64,000 bases of DNA, from assembly GCF_007858285.1 (NCBI RefSeq), contig NZ_VFIL01000002.1:248001-312000 (forward strand). Reading direction: 5' to 3'. Both the position numbers and the translations under genes were made by a program. The notes under the pieces were generated by a model, which did no database searches, had not been told where the DNA came from, and saw nothing but the letters and a program-made list of their open reading frames with translations. The stretch is from Pseudomonas brenneri (GTDB lineage Bacteria; Pseudomonadota; Gammaproteobacteria; Pseudomonadales; Pseudomonadaceae). Shown here in pieces: positions 17,794 through 26,653 of this stretch; positions within the stretch are counted from its first letter, which is position 1; the number at the start of each line of letters is the position of its first letter.

Positions 17794-18702
17794 ATGGTCA
17801 GCCTGGATCGTTTCGAGACGTTCAAGACGGTGGTGGAGGCCGGTTCGCTGACTGCCGCGGCCGATAGACTGGGGCAGACCCGCGCCGTAGTCAGCTTCAA
17901 TCTCAAGCGCCTGGAGGCTGAACTCGGTGTCACCCTGCTGACGCGCAACACCCGGCAATTGGCGTTGACCGATGCCGGCGAGCGGTTTTACCTGCGCTGT
18001 ACACGCATGCTCGAAGAAGCGCAGTTGGCGGTGGAAGAAGCCCGCTCTGAACACGCCCAGCTCAAGGGCACGCTGCGCATCACCACCACCGTGGAATATG
18101 CGTTGGCGGTGGTTGCCCCAGCAGTGGAAGCCTTTCGACGTCTGCACCCGGATCTGAATGTCCACTTATCCACATCCTCCACCCATGCCGATCTGATCTC
18201 CGAGCGCTTTGATGTGGCGATTCGGTTGGGGCGGCTGCTGGATTCCAATCATCGTGCGGTGCAGTTATCCACTTACCAGATATTCGCGGTTGCGGCGCCT
18301 GGTTTTGGTACCGCCCATACGCTGGATGAACTTGAACAACTGCCCAAGCTGGGGCACGGCCGATTGACCGAGTTGAGTGTGATCGACCCGGCAGGTGGCG
18401 AGCATCAATATCGCTCTGGTCCCTGTGCGCTTATGGTTGACAGTGCCGCCGTGCTCCAGGCATTTGCCGTGCGTGGCCATGGCGTGGCAATCCTGCCGCA
18501 GTGGCTGGTACAGGAGGATCTGGACACGGGGCGATTGGTACGCCTGTTGCCGGATTATCGCTTCGTACCCCAGGGGGTGTATGCACTGTACCCGGACACG
18601 CGGCATTTGCCGCTCAAGGTGCGGGCGTTTATTGATTTCATGAAGGAGGGGGCGGTTGCTGGTTGGGACGCCATCGCGAGCAAGCCCGCTCCCACAGGTT
18701 GA
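17794..18702 (+). CDS. LysR-type regulator with REP-encoded C-terminal tail
   Basis: This 302-residue regulator has an N-terminal helix-turn-helix (FKTVVEAGSLTAAADRLGQTRAVVSFNLKRLEAEL) and an effector domain (about 88-290). I chose the ATG at 17794 because GGAGG lies 8 nt upstream; the ATG at 17779 has no such site and would overlap the operator. The last residues (AIASKPAPTG) are encoded by the left unit of a REP pair, and the stop codon lies just beyond that unit in the REP core. The native stop therefore seems to have been lost to REP insertion. The gene is divergent from the MFS exporter and most likely controls it. Confidence 0.88.
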   Translation: MVSLDRFETFKTVVEAGSLTAAADRLGQTRAVVSFNLKRLEAELGVTLLTRNTRQLALTDAGERFYLRCTRMLEEAQLAVEEARSEHAQLKGTLRITTTVEYALAVVAPAVEAFRRLHPDLNVHLSTSSTHADLISERFDVAIRLGRLLDSNHRAVQLSTYQIFAVAAPGFGTAHTLDELEQLPKLGHGRLTELSVIDPAGGEHQYRSGPCALMVDSAAVLQAFAVRGHGVAILPQWLVQEDLDTGRLVRLLPDYRFVPQGVYALYPDTRHLPLKVRAFIDFMKEGAVAGWDAIASKPAPTG

Positions 18703-18752
18703 CCGCATTTCAAGGATGTATTCGGTAAGTGTGGGAGCGGGCTTGCTCGCGA
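18674..18752. repeat. REP pair, GTGGGAGCGGGC class, overlapping the LysR 3' end
   Basis: Inverted units (CGCGAGCAAGCCCGCTCCCACA and its complement) face outward around a 33-bp core. The core is identical at 31 of 33 bases to that of the copy at 20167-20247, 1.5 kb away. The left unit is inside the LysR coding sequence. Confidence 0.92.
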
Positions 18753-18779
18753 TACAGGCGCCTCGGTCCCTGAATAAAC

Positions 18780-19592
18780 CTACAAAACCCCAGCCAAGCC
18801 AAACCGCTTCTTCAACACCTTCTCCAGCAACCCCTTGGGCAACAGTGCCGCCATCAACGGCAACGCCCGGCTGCCATTGCCCGAGCGCAGCAGGCGCGGT
18901 GGTTCTGGTTGTTGCACGGCCTTGAGCACATCTGCCGCGAACGCGCTGGCCGGTGTGGGTTTGTCCTGAGAGGCCTGGGAGCGCGCACGGATGCTTTCGC
19001 GCAACGGCCACCATGGCGATTGTTCGTTGATCAGCAATTCGGCCTGGGTGCCGGCGTTCTTGGCAAAACGGGTGTTGATCGCCCCCGGCTGCACTTCCAT
19101 GACCCGCACGCCAAACGGCGCCAGCTCCATGCGCAGGGCATCGCTCAGGGCATGGACGGCGGCTTTGGAGGCGCAGTAGGCACCGGCAAACGGGGTGACC
19201 AGCACTCCGGAAACACTGCCGATATTCACCACCAACCCCTTGCGCGTGCGCAAGGCTGGAAACAGCGCCTGGGTCACGCCGACGATGGAGAACACATTGG
19301 TCTCGAATTGGCGCTGCATCGCCTCGGTACCGCCATCGAGCAGCGGGCCCATGGCGCCGTAGCCGGCGTTGTTGATCAGTACATCCACCTCGCCCACTTG
19401 CCCGGCCAGTTGCGCCAGCGCCGCCCCATCGTTGACATCCAGTTGCACGGCCTTGAAGCCGGCTGCCGCCAGGGTCGCGACGTCTTCGGGGCGGCGGGCG
19501 CTGGCCCACACGTCATAGCCGGCAGCCTTGAAGGCATCGGCCAGGGCGCGGCCGATGCCGCTGGAGCAACCGGTGATAAGCACGTTGGGCAT
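18780..19592 (-). CDS. short-chain dehydrogenase/reductase
   Basis: This 270-residue classical SDR has the NAD(P) motif TGCSSGIG at residues 7-14 and the NNAG motif (LINNAGYGAMG). The catalytic Ser (NIGSVSG) and the YxxxK pair (YCASKAAVHAL) are present. An Arg pair after the glycine motif (SARRPED) suggests NADP. The tail is typical of oxidoreductases acting on lipophilic or retinol-like substrates, but the substrate is not known. It lies 20 bp downstream of the small membrane protein gene at 19613 on the same strand, so they may be co-transcribed. Confidence 0.9.
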   Translation of the reverse strand: MPNVLITGCSSGIGRALADAFKAAGYDVWASARRPEDVATLAAAGFKAVQLDVNDGAALAQLAGQVGEVDVLINNAGYGAMGPLLDGGTEAMQRQFETNVFSIVGVTQALFPALRTRKGLVVNIGSVSGVLVTPFAGAYCASKAAVHALSDALRMELAPFGVRVMEVQPGAINTRFAKNAGTQAELLINEQSPWWPLRESIRARSQASQDKPTPASAFAADVLKAVQQPEPPRLLRSGNGSRALPLMAALLPKGLLEKVLKKRFGLAGVL

Positions 19593-19612
19593 GGATCAAT
19601 CCTTTGTGGGTA

Positions 19613-20077
19613 TTAGTCGGAGAAACTGCCTTGCAGGCGTTCGGCACGAAACTCCAGGGTTTGTGGGCGATAGCCGGGACGCAGTGGCGGCATCGGCAGG
19701 CAATCTTCCCAGGTAGCGCCGGCCTGCAACTCGCCGGGGCCGCGATAGCGCGGGGCAGCATAGACGTTGTCGGCCAGGTTGACCGTATCGCCCGGCGCGT
19801 AGGCGGCGACGCGCCAGCGCAATTCGGTCAGGGGCACATCGTTGCCATTGTTGAGTTTGAGCTGCAAGGGGCGATCGGCAGGGCATTGCTCGGGGGCGTA
19901 GCTGATGCGTAGTTCCAGGCGCGCCAGTTGCGCGGCTTCGCGGTTGTCCAGCCAGACCACCCACATCGCCACGAAGCCCAGGCCCACGGCAGCTGCGAGG
20001 GATACTGGCAAGGCCTTGGCGGGATAGCGCAGCAGCAGGATCAGCCAGGTGATGATCAGTAGAACGCCGAAGAACAT
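19613..20077 (-). CDS. small membrane-anchored hypothetical protein, 154 aa
   Basis: The protein opens with two hydrophobic segments (MFFGVLLIITWLILLLRY and LPVSLAAAVGLGFVAMWVVWL). A soluble domain of about 105 residues, probably periplasmic, follows and is beta-rich, with two cysteines (APEQCPADRP and WEDCLPMP) that could form a disulphide. The ATG at 20077 has GAGG 8 nt upstream. From memory, similar proteins in Pseudomonas are annotated as multidrug-transporter-like, but nothing in the sequence shows transport. It probably forms a unit with the SDR gene. Confidence 0.7.
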   Translation of the reverse strand: MFFGVLLIITWLILLLRYPAKALPVSLAAAVGLGFVAMWVVWLDNREAAQLARLELRISYAPEQCPADRPLQLKLNNGNDVPLTELRWRVAAYAPGDTVNLADNVYAAPRYRGPGELQAGATWEDCLPMPPLRPGYRPQTLEFRAERLQGSFSD

Positions 20078-20166
20078 GGAGACCACCTCGAATAAGGAAC
20101 GAACATCCTAACTGAAGCGTAGGTGGGATTGGCTACCTTAAGAGGTGTGTTGGCTGGGCTGACGCC

Positions 20167-20247
20167 TTCGCGAGCAAGCCCGCTCCCACAGGTTGACCGC
20201 ATTTCAAGGATGGACTCGGTAAGTGTGGGAGCGGGCTTGCTCGCGAA
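20167..20247. repeat. REP pair, near-identical to the copy at 18674
   Basis: Outward-facing units CGCGAGCAAGCCCGCTCCCACA/complement surround a 33-bp core differing from the 18674 copy at only two bases. It lies upstream of the small membrane protein gene and downstream of the algA terminator. Confidence 0.92.
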
Positions 20248-20278
20248 AGGGCCCTCAGCATCACCCAAAGCCTCAAAG

Positions 20279-20339
20279 AAAAAGCCCCCGCCCAACCCCC
20301 TGCGGATAGGGGACGCAGTGAGCTGGACGGGGGCTTTTT
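20279..20339 (-). terminator. rho-independent terminator of the alginate operon
   Basis: A perfect 12-bp stem (AAAAAGCCCCCG / CGGGGGCTTTTT) encloses a 37-nt loop with a smaller CTGCG/CGCAG stem. It lies 12 bp past the algA stop. U-runs occur on both strands, so it may also stop transcription arriving from the other side. Confidence 0.88.
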
Positions 20340-20350
20340 GTACGGCGTGG

Positions 20351-21802
20351 TTACTGCGCGATGGTTTTCACCGACACGCCACGCTCAATCGGGGTCGACC
20401 GACCGTAGATATCCTCAAACCGCTCGATATCATCCTCGCCCAGATAACTGCCCGACTGCACTTCAATAATCTCCAACGGGATCTTGCCCGGGTTGCGCAG
20501 GCGATGCACCGAGGCAATCGGGATGTAGGTGGACTGGTTCTCGCAGAGCAGGAACACGTTATCGTCGCAGGTCACCTCGGCGGTACCACTGACCACGATC
20601 CAGTGTTCGGCGCGGTGGTGGTGCATCTGCAGTGACAGGCACGCGCCCGGCTTGACCGAGATGTGCTTGACCTGGAACCGCCCGCCCATGTCCACCGAGT
20701 CGTAGGAGCCCCACGGGCGATAGACCTCGCAGTGGTTCTGGGTCTCGCTGCGCCCCTGTTCGTTGAGGGTGTTGACCATCTGTTTGACGCCCTGGACCTT
20801 GTCCTTGTGGGCAATCATCATCGCGTCCTTGGTTTCCACCACCACGATGTTTTCCAGGCCGATCACCGACACCAGTTTGCCGTTGCCGTGGATCATGCAG
20901 TTCTTGCTGTCCTGGATCACCACGTCGCCTTTGGTCACGTTGCCGTTGGCGTCCTTGTCATTGACCGCCCACAGCGAGGCCCAGCAGCCCACGTCGCTCC
21001 AGCCGGCGCTGAGCGGGACCACGCAGGCGCGCTGGGTTTTTTCCATCACCGCGTAGTCGATGGAATTATCCGGGCAGCAGGCGAAGGTGGCTTCGTCGAA
21101 GGTCACGGTATCGGCGGTATGTTCGCTGCGCTCCAGGGTCAGTACGCAGGTGTCGTAGATGTCCGGGTCGTGCTTTTTCAGCTCTTCGAGGAAGCGGCTG
21201 GCGCGGAACAGGAACATGCCGCTGTTCCAGAAGTAACCACCGCTTTTGACGAACTCCACGGCGCGCTTTTCATCGGGTTTTTCCACAAACTGCTGCACGC
21301 GGCTGACGCCTTCGGGCAGCAGTGAGTCGTTGGTGGACTTGATATAGCCGTAGCCGGTTTCCGGGCGGGTGGCGGGCACGCCGAACAGCACCATCTCGCC
21401 ACGCTCGGCGGCCACGGTGGCCAGGGCCAGGGCGCGTTGCAGGGCTTTCTGGTCGTCCAGTACGTGGTCGGCGGGCAGGACCAGCATCAGTTCGTCACGG
21501 CCTTCATTGACCAGCATCATCGCGGTCAGGGCCACGGCCGGCGCGGTGTTGCGGCCAAACGGTTCCATCAGGATGCGCTGGCTCTCCAGCTTGCGTGCGC
21601 TCAACTGCTCGTTGACGATGAAACGGTGCTCCTTGTTGCAGACCACGATCGGGCTGTCCATGCCTTCGAATACCAGGCGCTCCAGGGTTTGCTGGAACAG
21701 CGTGTGCTCGCCGGTCAGGGCCAGGAACTGTTTAGGGAACTGTTTACGCGAAAGCGGCCAAAGACGTGAGCCGCTACCACCGGAAAGGATTACTGGGATC
21801 AT
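20351..21802 (-). CDS. algA: AlgA, mannose-1-phosphate guanylyltransferase / mannose-6-phosphate isomerase
   Basis: This 483-residue bifunctional enzyme supplies GDP-mannose for alginate: the isomerase makes mannose-6-phosphate and the guanylyltransferase makes GDP-mannose. The N-terminal nucleotidyltransferase has GGSGSRLWPLSRKQFPKQF (residues 8-26) and FVEKPDEK. The C-terminal cupin isomerase (about 360-480) has the metal-binding LQMHHHRAEHWIVVSGTAEV. The ATG at 21802 follows AAGGAG; the longer open frame upstream reads through a REP pair and is not used. It is the last gene of the alg operon. A 220-bp gap with a REP pair separates it from algF, so relative expression may differ. Confidence 0.97.
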   Translation of the reverse strand: MIPVILSGGSGSRLWPLSRKQFPKQFLALTGEHTLFQQTLERLVFEGMDSPIVVCNKEHRFIVNEQLSARKLESQRILMEPFGRNTAPAVALTAMMLVNEGRDELMLVLPADHVLDDQKALQRALALATVAAERGEMVLFGVPATRPETGYGYIKSTNDSLLPEGVSRVQQFVEKPDEKRAVEFVKSGGYFWNSGMFLFRASRFLEELKKHDPDIYDTCVLTLERSEHTADTVTFDEATFACCPDNSIDYAVMEKTQRACVVPLSAGWSDVGCWASLWAVNDKDANGNVTKGDVVIQDSKNCMIHGNGKLVSVIGLENIVVVETKDAMMIAHKDKVQGVKQMVNTLNEQGRSETQNHCEVYRPWGSYDSVDMGGRFQVKHISVKPGACLSLQMHHHRAEHWIVVSGTAEVTCDDNVFLLCENQSTYIPIASVHRLRNPGKIPLEIIEVQSGSYLGEDDIERFEDIYGRSTPIERGVSVKTIAQ

Positions 21803-21894
21803 GGGTTTCTCCTTGAATCTGTATGGGTTAGAGCAACGAAATTCAGTCGTTTCACTCTTGTTTTTGTCTCGGTCTGAATTGACGCCTTGATCCC

Positions 21895-21996
21895 CTGTAG
21901 GAGCGAGCTTGCTCGCGAAGCACTTCCAGACACCGCGTTCATTCAGATTGCTCGCGTTATCGTTGGCGATTTTCGCGAGCAAGCTCGCTCCTACAG
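21895..21996. repeat. REP pair in the algF-algA gap
   Basis: Inverted GTAGGAGCGAGCTTGCTCGCGAA units surround about 55 bp containing GCTCGCGTTATCGTT, the core shared with the copies at 7281 and 38566. Being inside the transcribed operon, it should form a strong mRNA hairpin just before algA. Confidence 0.92.
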
Positions 21997-22022
21997 TGGG
22001 TAGCCGTCAGTTCAGGAAATAA

Positions 22023-22676
22023 TTAGCGGGTCGACACGGGGCGCTTGACCCACACTGGCGACAGGCTCGAACCGGAACCGGTGACATACAGCACCGCCGC
22101 CTCACCACGCTCCAGCGCCACCGGCTTCACGTCGCCGACTTTCTTGTCGCCGTCGTACAGCGCCAGGCTGACCTTCACCGGGTTGATTTCGCGCTCGCCA
22201 CGGCCCTTGGCGGCCACGGCCTTGACCACGTCGGTCTTGCCGTCGGCGGTCTTCAGGGTCAGGGCCTTGTCGCTGAGGTTCTGCACGCGCACCAGGGATT
22301 TCTGCTTGTTCTTGAACGGTGGCTCTTCGATCAGTTGCGGCTGGCCGCTGCCACTGTTGACCAGGGTGTAGTAGTGATCGGCGGCCAGCTTGACCGTGAC
22401 GTTCTGGCTACCGACCTTGGCGCTGTAGTCGCCGCCCGGCAGGAAGCTGAAGTCACTGCTGGCCAGCGGGGCGACGTCGCTCAAGGCGGTGTTGCCGACC
22501 GTGGCGCTGACTTCCTGGTTGCTGGCGTTGAACAGGCGCACGAAGCTCGAACCTTTCGGCGCTACCGGGCCGTAGAGGGCGGCATCGCCGGCGAAGGCGG
22601 ACATCGATACGAAGCTCATACCGGCGGCCAGGGCCAGGGTCTTGGCGAGACGACGCGGAGTAGTAGTGAAAGTCAT
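22023..22676 (-). CDS. algF: AlgF, periplasmic alginate O-acetylation protein
   Basis: This 217-residue secreted protein has a signal peptide at about 1-28 (LAKTLALAAGMSFVSMSAFA/GDAALYG). Two beta-sandwich-like halves follow (LYGPVAPKGSSFVRLFNAS and VRVQNLSDKALTLKTADGK). AlgF is needed for acetylation of mannuronate residues, working with AlgI and AlgJ as an adaptor. The start has AGAGG upstream. It begins 16 bp after the algJ stop and is the penultimate gene of the operon. Confidence 0.95.
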   Translation of the reverse strand: MTFTTTPRRLAKTLALAAGMSFVSMSAFAGDAALYGPVAPKGSSFVRLFNASNQEVSATVGNTALSDVAPLASSDFSFLPGGDYSAKVGSQNVTVKLAADHYYTLVNSGSGQPQLIEEPPFKNKQKSLVRVQNLSDKALTLKTADGKTDVVKAVAAKGRGEREINPVKVSLALYDGDKKVGDVKPVALERGEAAVLYVTGSGSSLSPVWVKRPVSTR

Positions 22677-22692
22677 GTGAGTTACCTCTCTT

Positions 22693-23883
22693 TCAGTTTT
22701 GCGCCCGGTCGGGCGTCTCGGATTTCTGGGTTTTAACGGGAGTGTTGAGTGCCATGTTCTGTTGGCGGGTACCGGCTTGTTTGAGTTGCGCAACCCACTG
22801 GGGGTCGGCGTCGCCGATTTCGTTGTTCACAGGCAGATAGCGTTCCGGAAACTCCCAGATCAGCACTTGTGGTGGGCTGTTCTTGAAGTCGTCGCTTTTC
22901 AGGTAGCTGAGCATCGGCAGGATCGGGCCGTGACCGTCTTCGGCGTAGCTCACCACTTCACTGCCCAGGGCTTGCTTGAGGGCGCCGACGAAGTTCCAGT
23001 TGGGGTTGGCGCTGTAGCTGGTGCCTACCAACGCCACCGGCATTTCGCTGTCGGCGAACAGGGCGTCATCGCCTGCTGCCTGGGTTTGCACCGCGTGAGT
23101 CACGCGTTTTTGCAGGGGCTCTTTGGGCGGCATCAGGTTTTCGAACAGCGGGTCCAGGGGCAGGAACAAGCGCAAGTCACCGCTGTGCGGGGTGATGCTC
23201 TCGGCGTCGGTGACAAAACGCTGGGGCTCGCCGCTGAGCAGGGTCTTGGCGTTGATCACCCTGGCCAGTTGCTTGGCCGCAACTTCGGCGCCATCCGGGG
23301 TCCAGTGTGTGTCGGTGCGCAGGAACACTTGCTGGCCATGGAGCTTGGCCTGTTGCAACGGGCCCAGCAGGTCGGGGGCGATGATCTTGTCAGCGGCAAC
23401 CCGGGCGTGGAAATCCTGGTAGAGCCCGGCATGAATACTCGCCGGTTGCACTTCTCCCAGGTGCTCGGGGTACAGGCGCACCTTGGCCGGGACAATCGCC
23501 ATCACCAATTGCACGCCCTTGGCCTTGAGGGTCTGGCGCACGCCTTCGACCAGGGCGTAGTTGTCTTGCAGGTTCTGCGCCTGGTTGACGGCGGGGTTGA
23601 ACTCCTCGTCGCTATACAGCCAGTGATCGCGGCCCAGCACCACGCCGGGACGGCCTTCGTTGAACAGCTTGTAGTCCAGCGCCGCCCAGAGGTTGGTACC
23701 CAGGCGCTTGATCGGGAACTCGTCGTCGTAATGGGTCTCGACGGCCTTGGCCCAGCGACCGTTGAGCACGGTGGCATCGGCGTGGGTGCTGAGACCGAAG
23801 AAACTGCGCATCGACCAAAGTCCCAGCACCAGCAGCATGCTCAGGAACAGGGCGATATAGAGCACGCGTAATGAACGGGTCAT
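22693..23883 (-). CDS. algJ: AlgJ, SGNH-like alginate O-acetyltransferase
   Basis: This 396-residue protein has an N-terminal signal anchor (VLYIALFLSMLLVLGLWSM) and a periplasmic SGNH-hydrolase-like domain. The catalytic Asp-x-His lies in RTDTHWTPDG and the Ser in LVGTSYSANPNW. It transfers acetyl groups passed through AlgI towards the polymer. The ATG at 23883 has GAGGGAG in front. It starts 10 bp after algI, which fits a tight algIJF acetylation block. It resembles the N-terminal catalytic part of AlgX, encoded upstream. Confidence 0.96.
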   Translation of the reverse strand: MTRSLRVLYIALFLSMLLVLGLWSMRSFFGLSTHADATVLNGRWAKAVETHYDDEFPIKRLGTNLWAALDYKLFNEGRPGVVLGRDHWLYSDEEFNPAVNQAQNLQDNYALVEGVRQTLKAKGVQLVMAIVPAKVRLYPEHLGEVQPASIHAGLYQDFHARVAADKIIAPDLLGPLQQAKLHGQQVFLRTDTHWTPDGAEVAAKQLARVINAKTLLSGEPQRFVTDAESITPHSGDLRLFLPLDPLFENLMPPKEPLQKRVTHAVQTQAAGDDALFADSEMPVALVGTSYSANPNWNFVGALKQALGSEVVSYAEDGHGPILPMLSYLKSDDFKNSPPQVLIWEFPERYLPVNNEIGDADPQWVAQLKQAGTRQQNMALNTPVKTQKSETPDRAQN

Positions 23884-23893
23884 GTCGGCTCCC

Positions 23894-25318
23894 TCAGAAT
23901 TGGAAGTAAAGGAACGGCGAGAAACTCTGCGCCGACAGTTTGAGAATCGATGCCGCGAACAGCAGCAACACACAGGCCCGCATGGCGTAGCCCGGCACTG
24001 CCTGGGCGACGCGGGGCGCCGCCGGATGATCGCGATAGAAGTCGCGCAGGCCAAAGAACGCCAGGGTGGCGTAGGCCACCACCAGGGTTGCCACTTGCAG
24101 GCCGGTGAGGCTGGCGCGGTTGAGTTCCGACAGCGACCACTCGTTGAAACTGAACATCGCGCCGTACATGCGCCCGGCCACCTGCAGGTTTTCCGCGCGG
24201 AAAATGACCCAGCCGGTCACCACCAGCAGGAAGGTGAAGGCCCACCGCAGCGGGTTGAACGTGCGTGGCGAGGTGTCGAGGCCGATGGCTTTTTCAATCG
24301 CCAGCCACATGCCGTGCCAGGCGCCCCAGACGATGTAGGTGATGTTCGCGCCATGCCACAGGCCACCGAGCAGCATGGTCAGGAACAGGTTGCGGTAGGT
24401 GGTCAGCGTGCCTTTGCGGTTGCCGCCCAGGGTGATGTACAGGTAGTCGCGCAGCCAGGTGGACAGGCTGATATGCCAGCGCCGCCAGAACTCAGTGATC
24501 GACTGGCTGATGTACGGCTGCTTGAAGTTTTCCATGAAACGGAAACCCATCATCAAGCCCAGGCCGATGGCCATGTCGCTGTAGCCGGAGAAGTCGAAGT
24601 ACAGCTGCGCGGTATACGCCAGCGCGCCGAGCCAGGCATCGCCGGTGGTGGGGTTTTGCAGGGCGAAGCAATGGTCGGCCACCACCGCCAGGGTGTCGGC
24701 GATAAACACCTTCTTGATAAAGCCCTGCATGAATCGCGTGCAGCCCTCGGAGAATTTATCCAGGGTGTGGGTGCGGTTGTTGAACTGGTCGGCCAGGTCG
24801 CGAAAGCGCAGCACGGGGCCGGCGATCAGGTGCGGGAAGATCGCCACGAACGCCGCAAAATCGATGAGGTTGCGGGTCGCCGGAGTGTCGCCGCGGTACA
24901 CGTCGATGATGTAGCTGATGGACTCGAAGATGTAGAACGAGATCCCGATCGGCAACAGTACGTGGGTCAGGATAAACGGTTCCAGGCCCGCCGATTTCAT
25001 CATCAGGTTGATGCTGTCGACGCCGAAGTTGGCGTACTTGAAGTAGCCAAGGATGCACAGGTCGACCGCCACCCCGAGCAGCAGCCAGCGCTGCGCCGGC
25101 TTGGTGCGCACGCCTGCCGCACCGACCTTGAGGCCGATCCAGTAGTTCCACAGGGTCACGGCGGCGAACAGCGCCAGGAAGTCCACTCGCCACCAGGCGT
25201 AGAACACGTAGCTGGCAATCAGCAGCAGCAGATTGCGATAGCGTTGCCCGCTCAAATAGTACAAGCCGAGGAAGATCGGCAAGAACAGAAACAGGAACAC
25301 ATTGGACGAGAAAACCAT
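23894..25318 (-). CDS. algI: AlgI, MBOAT-family acetyl transfer membrane protein
   Basis: This 474-residue polytopic membrane protein starts MVFSSNVFLFLFLPIFLGLYY. Marks of the family are the SYIIDVYRG block, RRWHISLSTWLRDYLYI and the invariant His region GGLWHGANITYIVWGAWHG. It brings acetyl groups across the inner membrane for alginate O-acetylation. The start at 25318 has GGAGAGA. A 217-bp gap holding a REP pair separates it from algL, whereas all other spacings in this part of the operon are short. Confidence 0.97.
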   Translation of the reverse strand: MVFSSNVFLFLFLPIFLGLYYLSGQRYRNLLLLIASYVFYAWWRVDFLALFAAVTLWNYWIGLKVGAAGVRTKPAQRWLLLGVAVDLCILGYFKYANFGVDSINLMMKSAGLEPFILTHVLLPIGISFYIFESISYIIDVYRGDTPATRNLIDFAAFVAIFPHLIAGPVLRFRDLADQFNNRTHTLDKFSEGCTRFMQGFIKKVFIADTLAVVADHCFALQNPTTGDAWLGALAYTAQLYFDFSGYSDMAIGLGLMMGFRFMENFKQPYISQSITEFWRRWHISLSTWLRDYLYITLGGNRKGTLTTYRNLFLTMLLGGLWHGANITYIVWGAWHGMWLAIEKAIGLDTSPRTFNPLRWAFTFLLVVTGWVIFRAENLQVAGRMYGAMFSFNEWSLSELNRASLTGLQVATLVVAYATLAFFGLRDFYRDHPAAPRVAQAVPGYAMRACVLLLFAASILKLSAQSFSPFLYFQF

Positions 25319-25429
25319 CCCGATCTCTCCATGTTTAACCAACAGTCAAGGGCCAACGGCCCCCCCAAACCCCCCACGAAAAACCGGGGAGGGCTGTACT
25401 ACTTTTTCACTGTCGAAACCGACTCAAAA

Positions 25430-25520
25430 TGTGGGAGCGGGCTTGCTCGCGAAGACGCTGTAACAGTCGCCTACTGTGTTGAATGCCACACCGCTTTCGC
25501 GAGCAAGCCCGCTCCCACAT
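25430..25520. repeat. REP pair in the algL-algI gap
   Basis: Inverted GTGGGAGCGGGCTTGCTCGCGA units surround about 45 bp. It falls between coding regions of the alg operon and probably forms a stable hairpin in the polycistronic mRNA, protecting the upstream part or lowering readthrough to algI. Confidence 0.92.
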
Positions 25521-25535
25521 TTGGACCGAGTACGG

Positions 25536-26645
25536 TCAGGAACCTTTGTTGCCTTTGTCGTGCGCCGGGTCGTAGACCTTGGTCAGGTCGCCGCCCAGGC
25601 GGAAGGTCTTGAACGGTTGCATGTCGTGCTTGCGTTCGATCACATCCGGGGCGCAGGTGTAGAGGGTGCAGAACGGTTCGAGCCAGGCGAATTTCGAGTC
25701 CTGCTCCAGATCCTTCATGTCCTGCTCCTTGCCGTTTTTCTGTTCGAATATGTCCGGATCTTTGGCGCCTGCGAGCACCTTGTCCCCCAGGCGCTTGAGC
25801 GCGCCGTTGTTTTCACCGCGCACATCCACGCCGTTGACCAGGGCAAAGCTGGCGATCATCGCCAGTGGCGGCAACGCATAGTTGTGATAGGCCAAGGCCC
25901 GTTGCTGACGCTTCAGTTCGTTGGGCAGGTAGCCCTGGGCATCGACCTGATTGACGCCGACCTTGTATTCCTTGATCGCCCAATCAAACAGATCGCGACG
26001 GTTGGTGGCGACGGACGTGGCCATCACCGACCAGGCGGCCCAGTACGAGTGGTTGTTGGTTTTTTCCAGGGGCAGGTTGTCCCAGTCGCTGACCACTTGC
26101 TCGGCCAGTCTGTTGAACCAGGCTTCGATCAACTGTGATTCCTGCGGGTGTTTGGCCAGCGGTTGCGACTCGGAAAACTTCAGGCGCACATACGCCGAGG
26201 CCATGCTGCCCAACGCCCATTTGCGCATGGACTTGCCGGTGTGGTTGAAGTCCTTGGACATCAACGCATCGGCCTTGGCCCAGCTCACCAGCCAGTTCAG
26301 GGTGCATTGCAATTGCTCCGGGCGACCGTCGCGCATGAACTGCATCACCCGCTTGCTGGTGTCTTTCTCCAGTTTGGTGATATCGGCGGTGCTGTCGCGA
26401 AAGGCTTTTTCCGACTGTACGTTCAGGGTCGAACGGGCCTTATCGGAGCCCTCGTATTTGCTGCGAAACTGCAGGGCCCCGGTGTAGGGCGTGGGCATCG
26501 CGTCGCAGTCATTCTTGAAGTCGCCGGTCTTGAACGCTTCAATCGGCGCGAAGTAACCCTGGGGCGGCCGCAGCGGTGCGGCGGCGTTGACTTGACCTGC
26601 AAACATCGCCAGGCCCAGCAGCGTTGGAATCAGTAACTTTTGCAT
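25536..26645 (-). CDS. algL: AlgL, periplasmic alginate lyase
   Basis: This 369-residue protein has a signal peptide ([20 protein letters not shown]). An alpha/alpha-barrel lyase domain follows, with the catalytic-region motif [10 protein letters not shown] and the mature start PLRPPQGYF. It cleaves mannuronate linkages by beta-elimination and clears polymer trapped in the periplasm. Of the nearby starts I chose the ATG at 26645 because GAGGTTACCT precedes it; it lies 8 bp past the algX stop. The length fits the family (about 367-375). Confidence 0.96.
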   Translation of the reverse strand: MQKLLIPTLLGLAMFAGQVNAAAPLRPPQGYFAPIEAFKTGDFKNDCDAMPTPYTGALQFRSKYEGSDKARSTLNVQSEKAFRDSTADITKLEKDTSKRVMQFMRDGRPEQLQCTLNWLVSWAKADALMSKDFNHTGKSMRKWALGSMASAYVRLKFSESQPLAKHPQESQLIEAWFNRLAEQVVSDWDNLPLEKTNNHSYWAAWSVMATSVATNRRDLFDWAIKEYKVGVNQVDAQGYLPNELKRQQRALAYHNYALPPLAMIASFALVNGVDVRGENNGALKRLGDKVLAGAKDPDIFEQKNGKEQDMKDLEQDSKFAWLEPFCTLYTCAPDVIERKHDMQPFKTFRLGGDLTKVYDPAHDKGNKGS

Positions 26646-26653
26646 AGGTAACC

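Noticed and set aside
23882..25612. 576-residue plus-strand frame opposite algI
   Set aside because: It is antisense to algI, shows no domain and ends in REP-encoded residues; a typical high-GC shadow frame.
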